A stretch of 64,000 nucleotides of DNA from assembly GCA_037951105.1 (NCBI GenBank), contig JBAMJV010007647.1:62001-126000 (forward strand), given 5' to 3'. The position numbers and the translations under genes were made by a program. This document shows, piece by piece, positions 1-10,676 of the stretch (its first letter is position 1; each line of letters opens with the position of its first letter). The notes beneath the pieces are model-generated. The model saw only the letters and a program-made list of their open reading frames with translations, did no database searches and was not told where the DNA came from. The stretch is from Echinarachnius parma (lineage: Eukaryota > Echinodermata > Echinoidea > Clypeasteroida > Echinarachniidae).

Positions 1-142
1 TTGTTTACGTTTAACTTTCAAAATTATTACTTGCATTTTTACCTGACGTACAGAGATAACATCTACTTATGAAACACATTTACACCAGCAGTATTATATG
101 GGTTAACACAATTAATTCACTCTTGACCATAATATTTATTAA

Positions 143-327
143 CAGTGGCGTAGTTACGGGAGTCGCAGCTAGGGGGGGGGGGGGGGGGGGGGGGCATATG
201 ACCCCCTTTCATGATTTGACCCATACAATAAAAAGTTGTTTAAAAATACAAATTTAAAATAAAGAAATACCAATTTAGCTCTCCGCCCCCCCCCCCCCCC
301 ATATTATCTGGCCACGCAACGCCATTG
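143..327. mobile_element. Inverted-repeat element with CAGTGGCGTAG ends and poly-G core
   Basis: The left end CAGTGGCGTAG and the right end, inverted CAATGGCGTTG, are imperfect terminal inverted repeats. The interior carries a long G run (~172-194) and a long C run (~284-300), which could pair with each other. It has no coding capacity. Similar ends occur at 5673, 7810 and (more divergent) 23678. Confidence 0.5.
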
Positions 328-588
328 GTTCTTGCATACAGAGATGGTCCGTCCCGCCCTTTGCCAGCTCTATCGTGAAACACGTACCCTGTCAAATTAA
401 GGGCGTATGTTTATTGTATTGTATATGTATTTATTTATTTATGTGTAGGCATATAGTTCAGCGAAAGTGGGTGATGGTCACTAAGATCTTATCAGTTCTG
501 AATAAACAAAATAATTACATTTTTAAAATCGTAATTCCAAACTAAAATCAATGTTACATTATTTGAATAATTGATGGTAACAACGTTG
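328..588. other. Unannotated AT-rich spacer
   Basis: No gene, splice-like exon or repeat boundary seen between two inverted-repeat elements. Confidence 0.5.
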
Positions 589-1077
589 TTAAAGGTTCCC
601 TAAAATCCAAATGCAAGTTGCCTTCAACTATTATGTATTAGTGTATACATCAACTATTGGTCAGCCATACGGAGATGAACAAAAGACGTACTTACAAAAG
701 AACATGCTCACAATAACATGCACTGCATGATTCCATACAATAGCTTATCAATGCCTTTCTTGTCCTTATCATGGTTGAGCTTATCTGACATAGCAACTGC
801 TATTGAAATTGAAAGTGTGTCAGTTAGAATGGTATTCAAACATGTGATGCTATTGAGAGAAGTTGCATTCCACCCTGTATTGTTCATCTTTTCAGTAATT
901 GAGTATTGATTGACAGATGATGTCACTGTGAGATTTTTACTCTGGAGAGTTTTTTTAGAGGTGGGGCATAGAAAACTGATGACAATAATTGCTAAAATTG
1001 TTTAAAATATACAAAACATATGTAGGTCAAATAGTTAACAAATAGCAACTTGCATTTGGATTTCAGGGAACCTTTAA
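589..1077. mobile_element. MITE with TTAAAGGTTCCC ends
   Basis: The ends TTAAAGGTTCCCT-AAAATCC and, inverted, TTAAAGGTTCCCTGAAATCC are repeats of about 35 bp that continue through CAAATGCAAGTTGC. The element is 489 bp and non-coding; the two 60-70 codon frames inside are opposite-strand chance ORFs. The TTAAAGG terminus is shared with many elements in this window. Confidence 0.75.
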
Positions 1078-1128
1078 TGGGATAACAAGCAAATACACTT
1101 CAAATGAACACTATAATAAAAAATCATG

Positions 1129-1456
1129 CCCTTTCAACTCGATTCTATGCTTTTAAATTATTTTGTCCAGATATTTTAATAATATTTCACAACGTTATGA
1201 CTGTCTAATTCTTAAAAAATACACAATCGAACAAAAATATTACCAGGTATAATCGCAAAAAAGTGAGATGTTTTATTGATGTATCAATTACATGTGCCCT
1301 TTCATCTCAAAATGATTCCATAAATATTTTGTTTGCTCTAAATTATTTTTTATCCAGATATTTTAATGATATTTCACAACTAAATGACTATTGCATTTAA
1401 TTAAAGAAAAACACGTAATATAACTGAATTATCACCAGGTAAAGAGTGAGATGTTG
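1129..1456 (+). repeat. Two tandem copies of a ~170-bp unit
   Basis: Both copies start with GCCCTTTCA(A/T)CTC, contain TCCAGATATTTTAATGATATTTCACAAC and end with CAGGTA...GTGAGATGTT. No coding content. Confidence 0.65.
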
Positions 1457-1459
1457 TTG

Positions 1460-2734
1460 GAGAGAGGGGGAAAAATCAAATACAGCCAAGGTCAAGGTAT
1501 GTAGGAACAGATTATTGATAGCATATACACAATGACCATCCATTCATTCATTAATTTTTGGTCACGGGTATGTAGCGGTCAAGCAGCGTGGACATACGTA
1601 GATCTGTCTGGAAAAGTGGTGTAGCTAATTTAAGGAGAAGACGGAGATGCCTCCTCCCCTATCTATATGTAAATACACTTTTCTATCTCACGGCCCCTCC
1701 GCGCCACCCAAGTAAAATTAAGGAAGTACATATAACGTCGGTTGACAAAGAAAAGGGCGATGAGTCATCTGCAATACATTAGAGATAATCGCGTATGAAG
1801 TTTAGCTGTTGTATGTTTTTTAAATTTATTTTTTTAATTATATCTTACAAATTAGATTATCAAAACGTTTCCATCACATAGAGAATGCTCCGATCTTCAA
1901 GATGATATGCGTAAGTCAATCGAGCCAAAAACTGATTTAACATCCTTATTACTCTCACATTACACAATTTGGATCAGTCGGTTCTGGCTGCTCCCCTCCC
2001 CGTGAGTACCACTTCCCGTCTCCTAGCTCCCTTCTTTGTCACCCCCCCTCCCCCCCCCCCCCCCTCTCCACCTCCCAGTCCCCCGGAGTCTGAATTGACC
2101 ATAGACCTGGGGTTGACCCAATATCTGGGATTGAATCGCCCCCAGACTGAAGGTCGAATCAATTATTGATTATGATAAATTGGCTTGGTGGGAGACAAAA
2201 TGTATGAATTCAAGCCAACAACGATTATTTTGTGTTTCAATCTACGAAAAATGAAGAAGTAAAAAAACAAACACAGAAATGAAAATGAAAACAAACGCGA
2301 AACGATGATCGATATGCATTTGAAGAAAATGTTTGTCTAGCCATGGGCTATGTGTATTTAAATTTCAGCAATTTGTTGGCCCATATTTTATAAATAAATC
2401 TACAAATTTCAAATCGAAACCAACCTCGGACAGTGGTATGCAGAACCTCCAATTGTAATGACGCCCGCAATCGCATACAAACACTTCACCGATAGTTGTA
2501 AATGTGATAAAAAAAAACATCACCGCTTTTTTAAAAAGCAAATAGAATCTTTGTTAATTAGCACATTATTATGTAACAACACATCACCCGCAATGCAATA
2601 ACTAACAACGTATGCGACATTAATGTAATAATATTGTTAATCAGTTTTCATTTTATATATTAAGGTTTTTGACAACTATGTATGAGGGCTTACCAAAATG
2701 TTCACGTCAAAACACATGAGGAAGTTTCCAAAGT
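1460..2734. other. Non-coding stretch with C-tract
   Basis: Contains a CT-rich and poly-C segment at 2035-2085 that creates proline- or glycine-rich chance frames on both strands. Nothing else recognisable. Confidence 0.4.
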
Positions 2735-3101
2735 TTAAAGGGGATCTAGTAACTTTGTTGATATGTGCATAAAGTGATGAACATAAACGGATGATAAAAT
2801 GTGTATCGTGTGAGCTGATATGACTAAGTAATGTGTGAAAATGTTTGACGGCCGAGTAATGAGCGAAAATGCAAAGTGATATTCGCCAACTCATTGCACT
2901 GACTTTGTACACATATATAATTGTCCAGTGGATAATTAAACATCTGAACCCTTCAATCTTAAATATTTTTTTAACGGGAAAGAAATGTAAAGAATAATGT
3001 TCCATGCCTCTATTGGTAATACGAATACAACACGGTATGATAGAACCATAGTGTTCTAAGTACATTCTGTGGATTTGGAAAATTTTACTACATCCCTTTA
3101 A
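2735..3101 (+). mobile_element. MITE family A (TTAAAGGGATCTAGTAAC), copy 1
   Basis: Starts TTAAAGGGGATCTAGTAACTT and ends ...TACTACATCCCTTTAA. The interior shares blocks with the four other copies: GTTGAYATGTGCA, ATAAAATGTGTAT, GATATG-CC, GGCCGAGTAATGAGC, CACTGACTTTGTACACA and TCAATC-TAAATAT. About 367 bp. The 153-codon minus-strand frame here is incidental. Confidence 0.85.
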
Positions 3102-4088
3102 GTTGTTAATATATCGTGATTCATAGATGTCATACAATGTGTGTGTTCATCAAAACGAGAATAGTTATTTTGTACCTCATACGTGATACATGAGTGGTCA
3201 ATCAATCAAGCCGAATCTATAGTAAAGAGATAACCATCTTTCTCGAAAATGACATAGAGCGTTTATAGTCGCTTGACCAAGTCTGCTACGTTCACACCAT
3301 TGAAATAAGTCAGTGGATCAGGTAAATCGGAGTGGTCGCCATTTTGGTCCTCTCATTATTTATGTTAACGGAAAGGCCTACTTTACGGCCTTGTTCTCGG
3401 GTGCTTATTATGAATTGACAATGACTTAAACCACTAGTTAAACTTATATGTCTCAAATCGTAAGATGGTCGCTTGAGTGTTTGAAGTGTTAAATGGTTTA
3501 TACCATATCCAGTGATGTATATTGGTGGTTTAAACATCTGTAGAAGCATAGAGTAACTATAATATAAAGGTAGAAGCGTACGTATCTTCAGATGTTTAGT
3601 CGTTTGTTCAAATTGACCAATTCACTGACTGGTTTGGGCTCACCAATGGTAGTCTTTCCCCCAGGGAATTTTCCCCCATTCTACAGGGTATTCAAAAAAG
3701 TTAATAATATTACAAAAGTTACAAATGGATAATAGCTTATTCCCATGCAATTACTCATCACATCATTCCCTAAGAATTATAAATAAATCAGTTATTTTTT
3801 AAAGATGCTACTACGTTGTGTTATTGATATTGTAATTGTAGCTGAGTTAATAGCTGAGTTAATTTCGAATCGAATATTTCTGGAAAAGAGGAAAACGCCT
3901 GAATATTTGGTAAAAGATTGGTCTTGTCACGTGTGTAGCGTGACCAGGTTGATTCAAAGAGGCACACATCGTTTATGGCGGTGAGTCTGTTTATGTATTT
4001 TGGTGTGAAGAGTATTATGTTTCTTTTCAAAATTCGTTTTCCCATGCAATTTAATGTCCTAACAACCATGACAAAACAACAGTTAACA
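3102..4088. other. Non-coding spacer
   Basis: Chance frames only (79-99 codons, minus strand). No repeat boundary or exon recognised. Confidence 0.4.
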
Positions 4089-4309
4089 TACCGTAGAACA
4101 CCATCGTCAAGCACCCCCAAGCACCTATACGCATCTTGCTTTCAAAGACGTTTCCATGAGATTCACCTCCATTATTATCCTCATGAATATTCCTCACCAT
4201 TATTTGCATTCTTGATTAAAGTTTCCCCTTTGGACAGAGAGCGGGCGCTCTTTAAAAGCAAGATGCATATAGGTGATTGGGGGGTGCTTGACGATGGTGT
4301 TTTACGGTA
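4089..4309. mobile_element. MITE with ~60-bp TIRs, TACCGTA ends
   Basis: The left arm TACCGTAGAACACCATCGTC, running on through CAAGCACCCCC and CATCTTGCTTT, is matched inverted on the right by a TTGCTTTTAAAGAGCG-proximal arm ending ACGGTGTTTTACGGTA-type sequence (GATGGTGTTTTACGGTA). Arms are about 60 bp and ~90% alike. Flanks allow a TA target duplication. 221 bp, non-coding. Confidence 0.8.
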
Positions 4310-4319
4310 TAAGATGATC

Positions 4320-4960
4320 GAGTTTTCCTCTAGCATTTTGTATTGGCCTGGCGTCAGAGCTTGTCTTCGTGGCAGGGACAACTGCAGCGAACGCGATTAT
4401 CACACGAGCAGCGGCTGCGCGCGCACCTCCTCATGTACGTGCGACTATACGTTTACCAGTCGTTTCTTGACGTTCAGACGCGATACCTTATCAAACTATG
4501 TACTACCCTGTCTCTAGAGGCATGGGAGTGGGGGACAGGAGACTACAATTATCATTTCGAACCCATGATAATTCGCTCACTCCTCTTCCTCGACCCCAAT
4601 TCGACGTCTTCTGAGAACCATAAAGTCAGTCAGGACAAATTTCTAACAGAAGTTGAATCGTGCAAATATAAATATAACAAGAACAAAGACGAAGTCTATC
4701 ATAACAAAACGAATATAAAAGGAGGGATCGGAATAGTTATATACATATGTAGGGAAGCTCTAAGCAGGGACGTTTGGAAGACCCTGGCGCCAGATCTAAA
4801 CGAAGTAATCTCCGGTTGCCACGGCAACGTTTCCCCGTGCGCGCCGATGACGGATATTTCGTCTGCCGTGTTGTATGCGCGCGTAACGTCGTGCGTGCAT
4901 CGTGTGAAAAAAAGTGTGCACGCGAATTGTGTCTTGTAGATGCGTTCGATCGAATCTCAG
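4320..4960. promoter_or_regulatory. CpG-rich block, candidate promoter
   Basis: CpG dinucleotides are dense at 4330-4480 and 4780-4960, in contrast to the AT-rich, CpG-poor surroundings. Runs such as GCGCGC and TAACGTCGTGCG occur. The block contains an RFX X-box (separate entry) and CRE-like ATGACG/AACGTC motifs. Plus-strand frames of 198 and 87 codons cross it but look like GC-driven open frames rather than known proteins. No transcript direction or TSS can be assigned from sequence. Confidence 0.4.
4815..4828. promoter_or_regulatory. RFX X-box palindrome
   Basis: GTTGCCACGGCAAC is a perfect inverted repeat (GTTGCC / GGCAAC, 2-bp spacer) and fits the X-box consensus bound by RFX factors, which in animals drive ciliary genes. 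It sits in the CpG-rich block at 4780-4960, where a promoter X-box would be expected. Binding itself is inference. Confidence 0.5.
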
Positions 4961-5036
4961 TATTAATTATAACAAAATCAGTTGAAATATTTGTTTTGAC
5001 CCAAATCACTTTGGATCGTATAAGGGTAAGATACTA

Positions 5037-5381
5037 ACAGTATGCGAACCTTATGACAAGATCGTTTTGGTTTGTATTTCTTTAAAATGAAATGTTGTTA
5101 TACGAGTTTTCTTCATGTTTTTTATTTTATAGAAAGACATGAATCGTATACATCGTTTAAAATGATAAAGCACCTACAATGCCACCAGATATTTTAGCCC
5201 AAATATGACGGGACATTTATTAATCATTTAATTATTGATATTTTGATGAAACCCTCGGCCCCCTTTACAAGTACCTCCAACTTCCTCGCACGTCTTTGAA
5301 TTGTAATCACATTTATTCTTCATGCACTACAACAAGTTTCATTTGTTTTGATTTAGAGAGCAAAGTCACATACATTGGCGC
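5037..5381. other. Non-coding spacer
   Basis: AT-rich; no feature seen before the MITE at 5387. Confidence 0.4.
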
Positions 5382-5386
5382 CATGG

Positions 5387-5531
5387 GCCCCGTTGCAGAA
5401 AGAGATACAATCGATTGTAAGTTACAATTAATTGTAAGTCAGATCATGTGTTCTGAATGCGCAAATCTGATTGGTTGAAACGCGCAAATGTTCTGACTTA
5501 CAATCGATTGTATTTCTTTCTGCAACGGGGC
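5387..5531. mobile_element. MITE family B (GCCCCGTTGCAGAAAGA), copy 1
   Basis: TIRs GCCCCGTTGCAGAAAGAGAT and its inverse AAAG(A)CTGCAACGGGGC flank a 145-bp element rich in ATCGATTGTAAGTTACAAT motifs. It is flanked by a direct repeat CATGG at 5382-5386 and 5532-5536, a 5-bp target duplication. Most of it folds into one hairpin. Confidence 0.85.
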
Positions 5532-5672
5532 CATGGACATTGGCACACGTTTGTTTTCTCAGACCAGGATTTGTGTAGGCATGGTAAGGAGTGGTTCTAG
5601 CACATGTTTCTAGCACATGTTTCTCCTTGCTCAGACAAGTTCACCAGCAGTTAAAAGTTGGTCATAACTTTA

Positions 5673-5892
5673 CAGTGGTGTAGACAGTTATTAGAGGGTG
5701 TGGTAAGAGGACAATTGCCATTTTACTGAAGGTGTTCTAGTCCTCCCCCCACCCCCTCCCCATTCAGCAAGAAAAAAAAATGCTTATGTTACCCCCCCCC
5801 CCCCCCCCCCCCCAATCACACTTTCGAAAAACGTCCCCCTCTCAGTCCGCCCCCCCCCCCCCCGAAAAGGTCAACCTCGGCTACGCCACAGT
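5673..5892. mobile_element. CAGTGG(T/C)GTAG-ended element with two C-tracts
   Basis: Left end CAGTGGTGTAG; right end CTACGCCACAG is its imperfect inverse. Long C runs lie at ~5793-5813 and ~5849-5863 and produce a chance proline-rich frame. Same kind as the element at 143. Confidence 0.55.
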
Positions 5893-6812
5893 AATTTGCA
5901 ACATTACCTGCACATGGTCTTCCTCCGGAGCCAATCCTCTGGGATCTGATGGGCATGATGGGGGCAGGGGCTCAACGCTGAGCCAGGACTTATACATACA
6001 AGATTGTCGTGCGCTGAGCCGTCATAGAGGGCGATCCGAAAATTCGTACATAGGCGAGGTAAAACTTTGTACGAATTTGACTCTGAGACTGCGAATTCAA
6101 TGCGAACTTGATGCAAGCTATAAAATACACTTTCTACGATTTTAACCATACCAATTTGCGCGAAATGAGTGCGAGCTAGATGTGACAGGATCGGCTTAAC
6201 ACGTTGACTGTCAAGAGCTCGCAATAGTTTGTGCAAAAGTAAGCCTCGGCATTTATAGGCTGGGCCTGTTTCGAGCGCTTGGTCCTGTTTCCACGCAGTG
6301 GGATTACATGAAAATTGACTCCAGAATTATCCTGTTCGATGATATTATACATGCTATATCGTTTACAGATGGTCAGTTGATATAAATAATTCATTCGTAT
6401 TTCATTTTAGTCTTCTCAAATTGTCCTTTATTCCAGTCCCACTGGCAAAAGAAATTAAACTTGTATAGATACGAGGTTCGTTGGATCAAGGACACATACT
6501 TTGTAGTAGGCTACTTAGGGTTATGATTCTTTAAAAGTATACACAATTGAGTATGACAATGATGAGTCCTGTTTTCTTTGTTTTAATGAGAGGACTCTGC
6601 ATGATAATAATAATACTATGATAGTGCATGTGATCCTTATCATGCATGTCGAAGGCAATGATTACAAATATTAGGTATGATAATGCCTGTTCATTAAAAT
6701 TATTTTAGAATTTAATTCAATCTATAGTGTCTAAAAACCTTTTGTACATGGTTGATAATCATTCATAATAATTCTTAAAGCCGCATATACAATTCGCTTA
6801 CTAAATTGTCTT
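5893..6812. other. Non-coding stretch
   Basis: Includes two overlapping opposite-strand chance frames (5904-6236) and an AATAATAATA run near 6606. TACGAATTTTCGG (near 6040) and its partner TACGAATTTGACTC form a short local inverted repeat. No gene seen. Confidence 0.35.
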
Positions 6813-7222
6813 TATAGAGTGGTGAAGTGTGATGTCATAAATGATGTCATAAACATTTTTTTTAGAATTTTTAAATTTGGACTTCATTTTCAGAAAGAGC
6901 ATAACAAATAATGTTCAAATACCAAAAATCAAAGGAATAGGATACGTATTGGCTGAGATATGTCCATCCGAATGATTTTGTTGCCAATGGGCAATCAGTG
7001 ATATAGTGCACTGGTTCATGAATTTATGAACCAGTGCACTATAACACTGATTGCCCATTGAAGAAAAATTCACTCGGATGGGCATATCTCAGCCAATACG
7101 TAACCTATACCTTTGATATTCGGTATTTGGACATTACTTGTTATGCTCTTTCTGAAAATGAAGTTCAAATTTGAAAATTCTAAAAAAGGGTTTTTATGAC
7201 ATCATGGCTTCTGTACTCTATA
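6813..7222. mobile_element. Long foldback (hairpin) element
   Basis: Two arms of about 200 bp meet near 7022 at TTCATGAA-TT-TATGAACCAG. Matching blocks are TATAGAGT, GATGTCATAAA, TTCATTTTCAGAAAGAGC, ATACGTATTGGCTGAGATAT and GGGCAATCAGTG with their inverses. Arms look >90% identical, so the element is a near-complete palindrome with no coding frame. Confidence 0.9.
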
Positions 7223-7236
7223 CGGGGTAAGTATAC

Positions 7237-7309
7237 ACATGGACCCTACTAGTACTAAGGAGGTATTAGAAAGCTACCTCCTTGCTAGTACCTACCTATA
7301 GGGTCCATG
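7237..7309. repeat. Imperfect hairpin around CCTACTAGTACT
   Basis: CCATGGACCCTACTAGTAC-type left half and its inverse (CTAGTACC...GGGTCCATGG) flank AAGGAGGTA/TACCTCCTT arms and a short loop. It abuts the foldback at 6813-7222. Confidence 0.6.
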
Positions 7310-7809
7310 GTATACATAAGGAGGTTGTATACATAAGGATTAAAATATTACCCAGTGTGAATAAGTTAATAATCAGTTGCTTAAGCTTCGAGAAACCGTG
7401 GAAAAAAACTTTTAAAAATGCAAATGTACATTCGAGAAAAAAAAAATCACTTAAATACGAGAGGACACTGACCAGCTAAACCAAGGATAAACCCAACGCG
7501 ATAGTTTTACTTTCACATTGCCTTAACCCCCTACTGTGGCATAATCTAGATAGGGGTGCACGCATAAGTGGCGTCACTAGGCATTTACAACCAGGGGGTA
7601 CGGGGACGTAGTGTTTGACTTCTCCTTCAAATCGAAAGCATATCATTTTCCACACCACCCCCGCCGCACCGATGGCGTAGCCCGAGACCAAACATGCCAA
7701 ATGGAGTTAATTGGGAGGAGACCCCCCCCCCCCCCTCCACGAGACCCCCACCCCGTTTTGCGTATGACGCGTGCTTATGGTTTTCGTGGCTCATCATGTA
7801 CATAAATAC

Positions 7810-8024
7810 CAGTGGCGTAGCATAGTTCGAGTGATTGGGGGCACGTTAATTATTGGGCGCGCATTCTATGTACTTCTCTGTTTTTAAATTATTGTTTTAC
7901 CCTGATGTTTATGATTGTGTTTGTCAAATTAGTAGCGGGCTCGTACATCCCGTGTCCCACAGTGGCACCCCCTGTTTTACATCCAATATGCCCTCCCTTG
8001 ATCAATTTACAGGTTACACCACTG
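7810..8024. mobile_element. CAGTGGCGTAG-ended element
   Basis: Left end CAGTGGCGTAGCA; right end GTTACACCACTG, an imperfect inverse. Poly-C follows just outside (8025-8051). Non-coding. Confidence 0.45.
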
Positions 8025-8099
8025 ACCCACCCCCACCCCCCCCCCCCCCCCACCCTCCACTGTTCACCGAGATTTTAAAAAATATATAATAATAATAAT

Positions 8100-8574
8100 G
8101 ATGAGCTGATGACAGGAAGGCATTGAACTTCTATAATGTCGACATTCCGGAACAAATTGGTTAATGTCTTTCGAATTTGGGCCGTTTATCTACATGTTCC
8201 TCCACTGTCATGTTATGTTTGATGTCGGCGTGTATGACATGAATTACTGCACCAAGGTCTAGCTGTGTGCTCGGTCCTGGGTCTATATTTCACGAAACCC
8301 TGCTAGCTTAGTTCCATACTAGTCTACTTTGGATGATGGGGGTGTATGCAACATGTGTTTTCTTTAGTTGGCTACTAGGGTTCACTTGGCGTGTTAAGTG
8401 GGTAACGCAGGCCTACTCAACCAACCATATTTGGCAAATAAGAACGCTATTACATTTTGTTCATAAACTAACCAATAACTCTTATCCCAACGAAAACTTT
8501 AACATGTTACTAATCCTAAACCTAACTCTAAATTTAATTTTTTTTAAAGGATAGCGTGGCGATAGACAATCACT
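8100..8574. other. Non-coding spacer
   Basis: No feature seen; leads into the minisatellite. Confidence 0.4.
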
Positions 8575-9482
8575 GTAGCAATTGATGCTGGAGCAATTGT
8601 CGCTGGAGCAATTGTCGCTGAAGCAATTTTTGCTGGAGGAATTGTCGCTGGAGGAATTGCCGCTGAAGCAATTGATGCTGGAGCAATTGTCGCTAGGGTA
8701 TTTGCCGCTGAAGCAATTTTCGCTGGAGCAATTGTCGCCAAAGCAATTATTGCCGGAGCTATTGTCGCTGGAGCAATTGTCGCTGGAGCAATTGTCGCCG
8801 GAGCAATTATTGCCGGAGCAATTGTTGCTGGAGAAATTGTCGCTGGAGCAATTGTCGGCAGAGTAATTATCGCCTGAGCAATTGTTCTATAGAGCAATTG
8901 TCGCCGGAACAATTGTCGCCAGAGCAATTGTCGCCAGAGCAATTATCGCCAGAGCAATTTTCTCCGGAGCAATTGTCGCATGAGCAATTGTCGCCAGAGC
9001 AATTATCGCGTGAGCAATTATCGCGTGAGCAATTCTCGCGTGAGCAATTGTCGCCAGAGCAATTGTCTCCGGAGCAATTGTCGCATGAGCAATTGTCGCC
9101 AGAGCAATTATCGCGTGAGCAATTATCGCGTGAGCAATTCTCGCGTGAGCAATTGTCGCCAGAGCAATTGTCGCCAGAGCAATTGTCGCCAGAGCAATTA
9201 TCGCCTGAGCAATTATCGCCAGAGCAATTATCGCCTGAGCAATTATCGCGTGAACAATTGTCGCCAGAGCAATTGTCAGGGGCAAATGTCGCCAGATCAA
9301 TTGTCGCCGGAGCAATTGTCGCGTGAGCAATTGTCGCCAGAGCATTTGTCTCTAGACCAAATGACACCTGAGCAATTCTCGGCGGAGCTGATTGAGGCAA
9401 GAGCATTTGTCGTCGGATCAATTGTCGCCAGAGCAATAATCACCGGAACAATTGTCTCTAGTGCAATCGTCGTTGGAGCAAA
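8575..9482. repeat. 15-bp minisatellite (GAGCAATTGTCGCCA)n
   Basis: About 60 units of a 15-mer, consensus GAGCAATTGTCGC(T/C)(G/A), run without interruption. The left part has GGAGCAATTGTCGCT variants; the centre has AGAGCAATTGTCGCC and TGAGCAATTATCGCG variants in a higher-order pattern. Since 15 is a multiple of three, all frames stay open: one plus frame reads (SPEQL)n, another (QSNCR)n, and minus frames read (DNCSG)n and (ATIAP)n. These open frames follow from the period and are not evidence for a gene. Confidence 0.95.
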
Positions 9483-9617
9483 TAACCTATCACTGTTTTA
9501 TATAATATTGCTGATTCGACCTGTCACTGGTGGAATGGATTACATCACTCGCAAATTTAGTGTGTTCTTCCTTCCGGCGATCTTTTTTGTGTATTTTGTT
9601 ATTAATATATTGATTTA

Positions 9618-9780
9618 TCAGTGTTGTATGACTCGAGGCCGGTCTTGGTCTCGAGTCCGGACTCGAGGCCGGCATTGCCGGCCTCGGCCTCGGACTCGGA
9701 CTCGGGGACCCTGGACTCGGCCTCGGACTCGGACTCGAAGGTCGTGGACTCGATGACTCGGGCCGAGTCCAGCTCGAGAC
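9618..9780. repeat. GGACTC hexamer array 1
   Basis: Degenerate CTCGGA/GACTCG hexamers, with CTCGAG and GCCGGC variants making short palindromes. Related to the array at 11454. Confidence 0.85.
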
Positions 9781-10084
9781 CGGCCGATTTCCGTATATTT
9801 TGTATACTTGTATATTGGCTATTCTGTGCTATAATTCTGCAAGAAACAACAAATATTCTATCCAATCCACCAAGCGATTGTTGCTTGAAAAAGAGATCGC
9901 GAATGAACTGACAGCCGACAAGAAAGTGAGCAAAAAAAATCACATTTGTGGGAAACGAATGGACACGCAAGTTACATATCCATAACAAATAGCCCAAGCT
10001 TATATTTGATAGGTATATGCTTTCATTTTATATTTTTTTTATTGACACCGCGATTCTGAAAATGTTCGGCTATCAAACACCCGG

Positions 10085-10113
10085 GGGAGGGGGGGGGGGG
10101 GGGGGGGGGGGGG
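10085..10113 (+). repeat. Long G homopolymer
   Basis: A nearly uninterrupted run of G follows CACCCGGGGGA. Confidence 0.9.
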
Positions 10114-10284
10114 TACTCACGTATATTGGGTATACGGGGATTTGCCGCTGGAAAGGGTGACTTTTTCAAGAAAGATCCTTAGACATGGGTCCCCTTTTCA
10201 TAAAAAAAATCCTTAGACATTTGTTTTTCATTTATTCCTTTCCCCTCTTTTCTCCCTCATTTTCTCCAGGATGTTGGGATTTTC

Positions 10285-10676
10285 CCCCGGGGGGGCCACT
10301 CAACTATATTGCTGTACACACGCGCGACCACAGGTTTTTCAAACCCACCCTAAACAAGTTGTATCCAGTGGTCAAATTTATACCCTATTCAAGTATTTTC
10401 GCGTGCTTGTTTGACAATTTTGCCCCCTTAACAAGTATAACCCCTAAAACATACCCCTAAACAAGGTCTACGTCAATTGAACAAGTTTGGAGAAAAAGAT
10501 ACCCTAAACGCGTATTTGTTTAACTCCACAAACATACCCTTTTTCTGATTTTGGCCTTTTTGACACCCTAAACGCGTCACGCGCGTGACGCGCCATGATC
10601 GGCAAAAAGTACCCTTTTTACGCGTTTTTTTGGTCGCGCGTGTGTACAGCAATATAGTTGAGTGGCCCCCCCGGGG
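10285..10676. mobile_element. MITE with CCCCGGGGGGGCCACTCAAC ends
   Basis: TIRs of about 45 bp: CCCCGGGGGGGCCACTCAAC continuing through ATATTGCTGTACACACGCGCGACCA, with a near-perfect inverse at 10632-10676. Both flanks carry ATTTTC (10279-10284 and 10677-10682), a target duplication of at least 6 bp that could extend to 8 within the G run. The interior has repeated ACCCTAAAC/ACGCG motifs. 392 bp. A 6-8 bp duplication would suit a hAT-type mobiliser; that is inference. Confidence 0.85.

Noticed and set aside
2676-3137. 153-codon minus frame
   Set aside because: Coincides with MITE family A copy 1; other copies do not keep the frame.
4343-4939. 198-codon plus frame
   Set aside because: Lies in GC/CpG-rich DNA where stops are rarer; the protein has no recognisable domain and other frames are open too.
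7566-7690. AGTGGCGTCACTAGG and GATGGCGTAGCCC as ends of another poly-G element
   Set aside because: The two ends are in the same, not inverted, orientation; at best two broken copies.
8867-9436. 189-codon minus frame of DNCSG repeats and 142-codon plus frame of SPEQL repeats
   Set aside because: Both arise from a 15-bp minisatellite whose period is a multiple of three; no other coding evidence.
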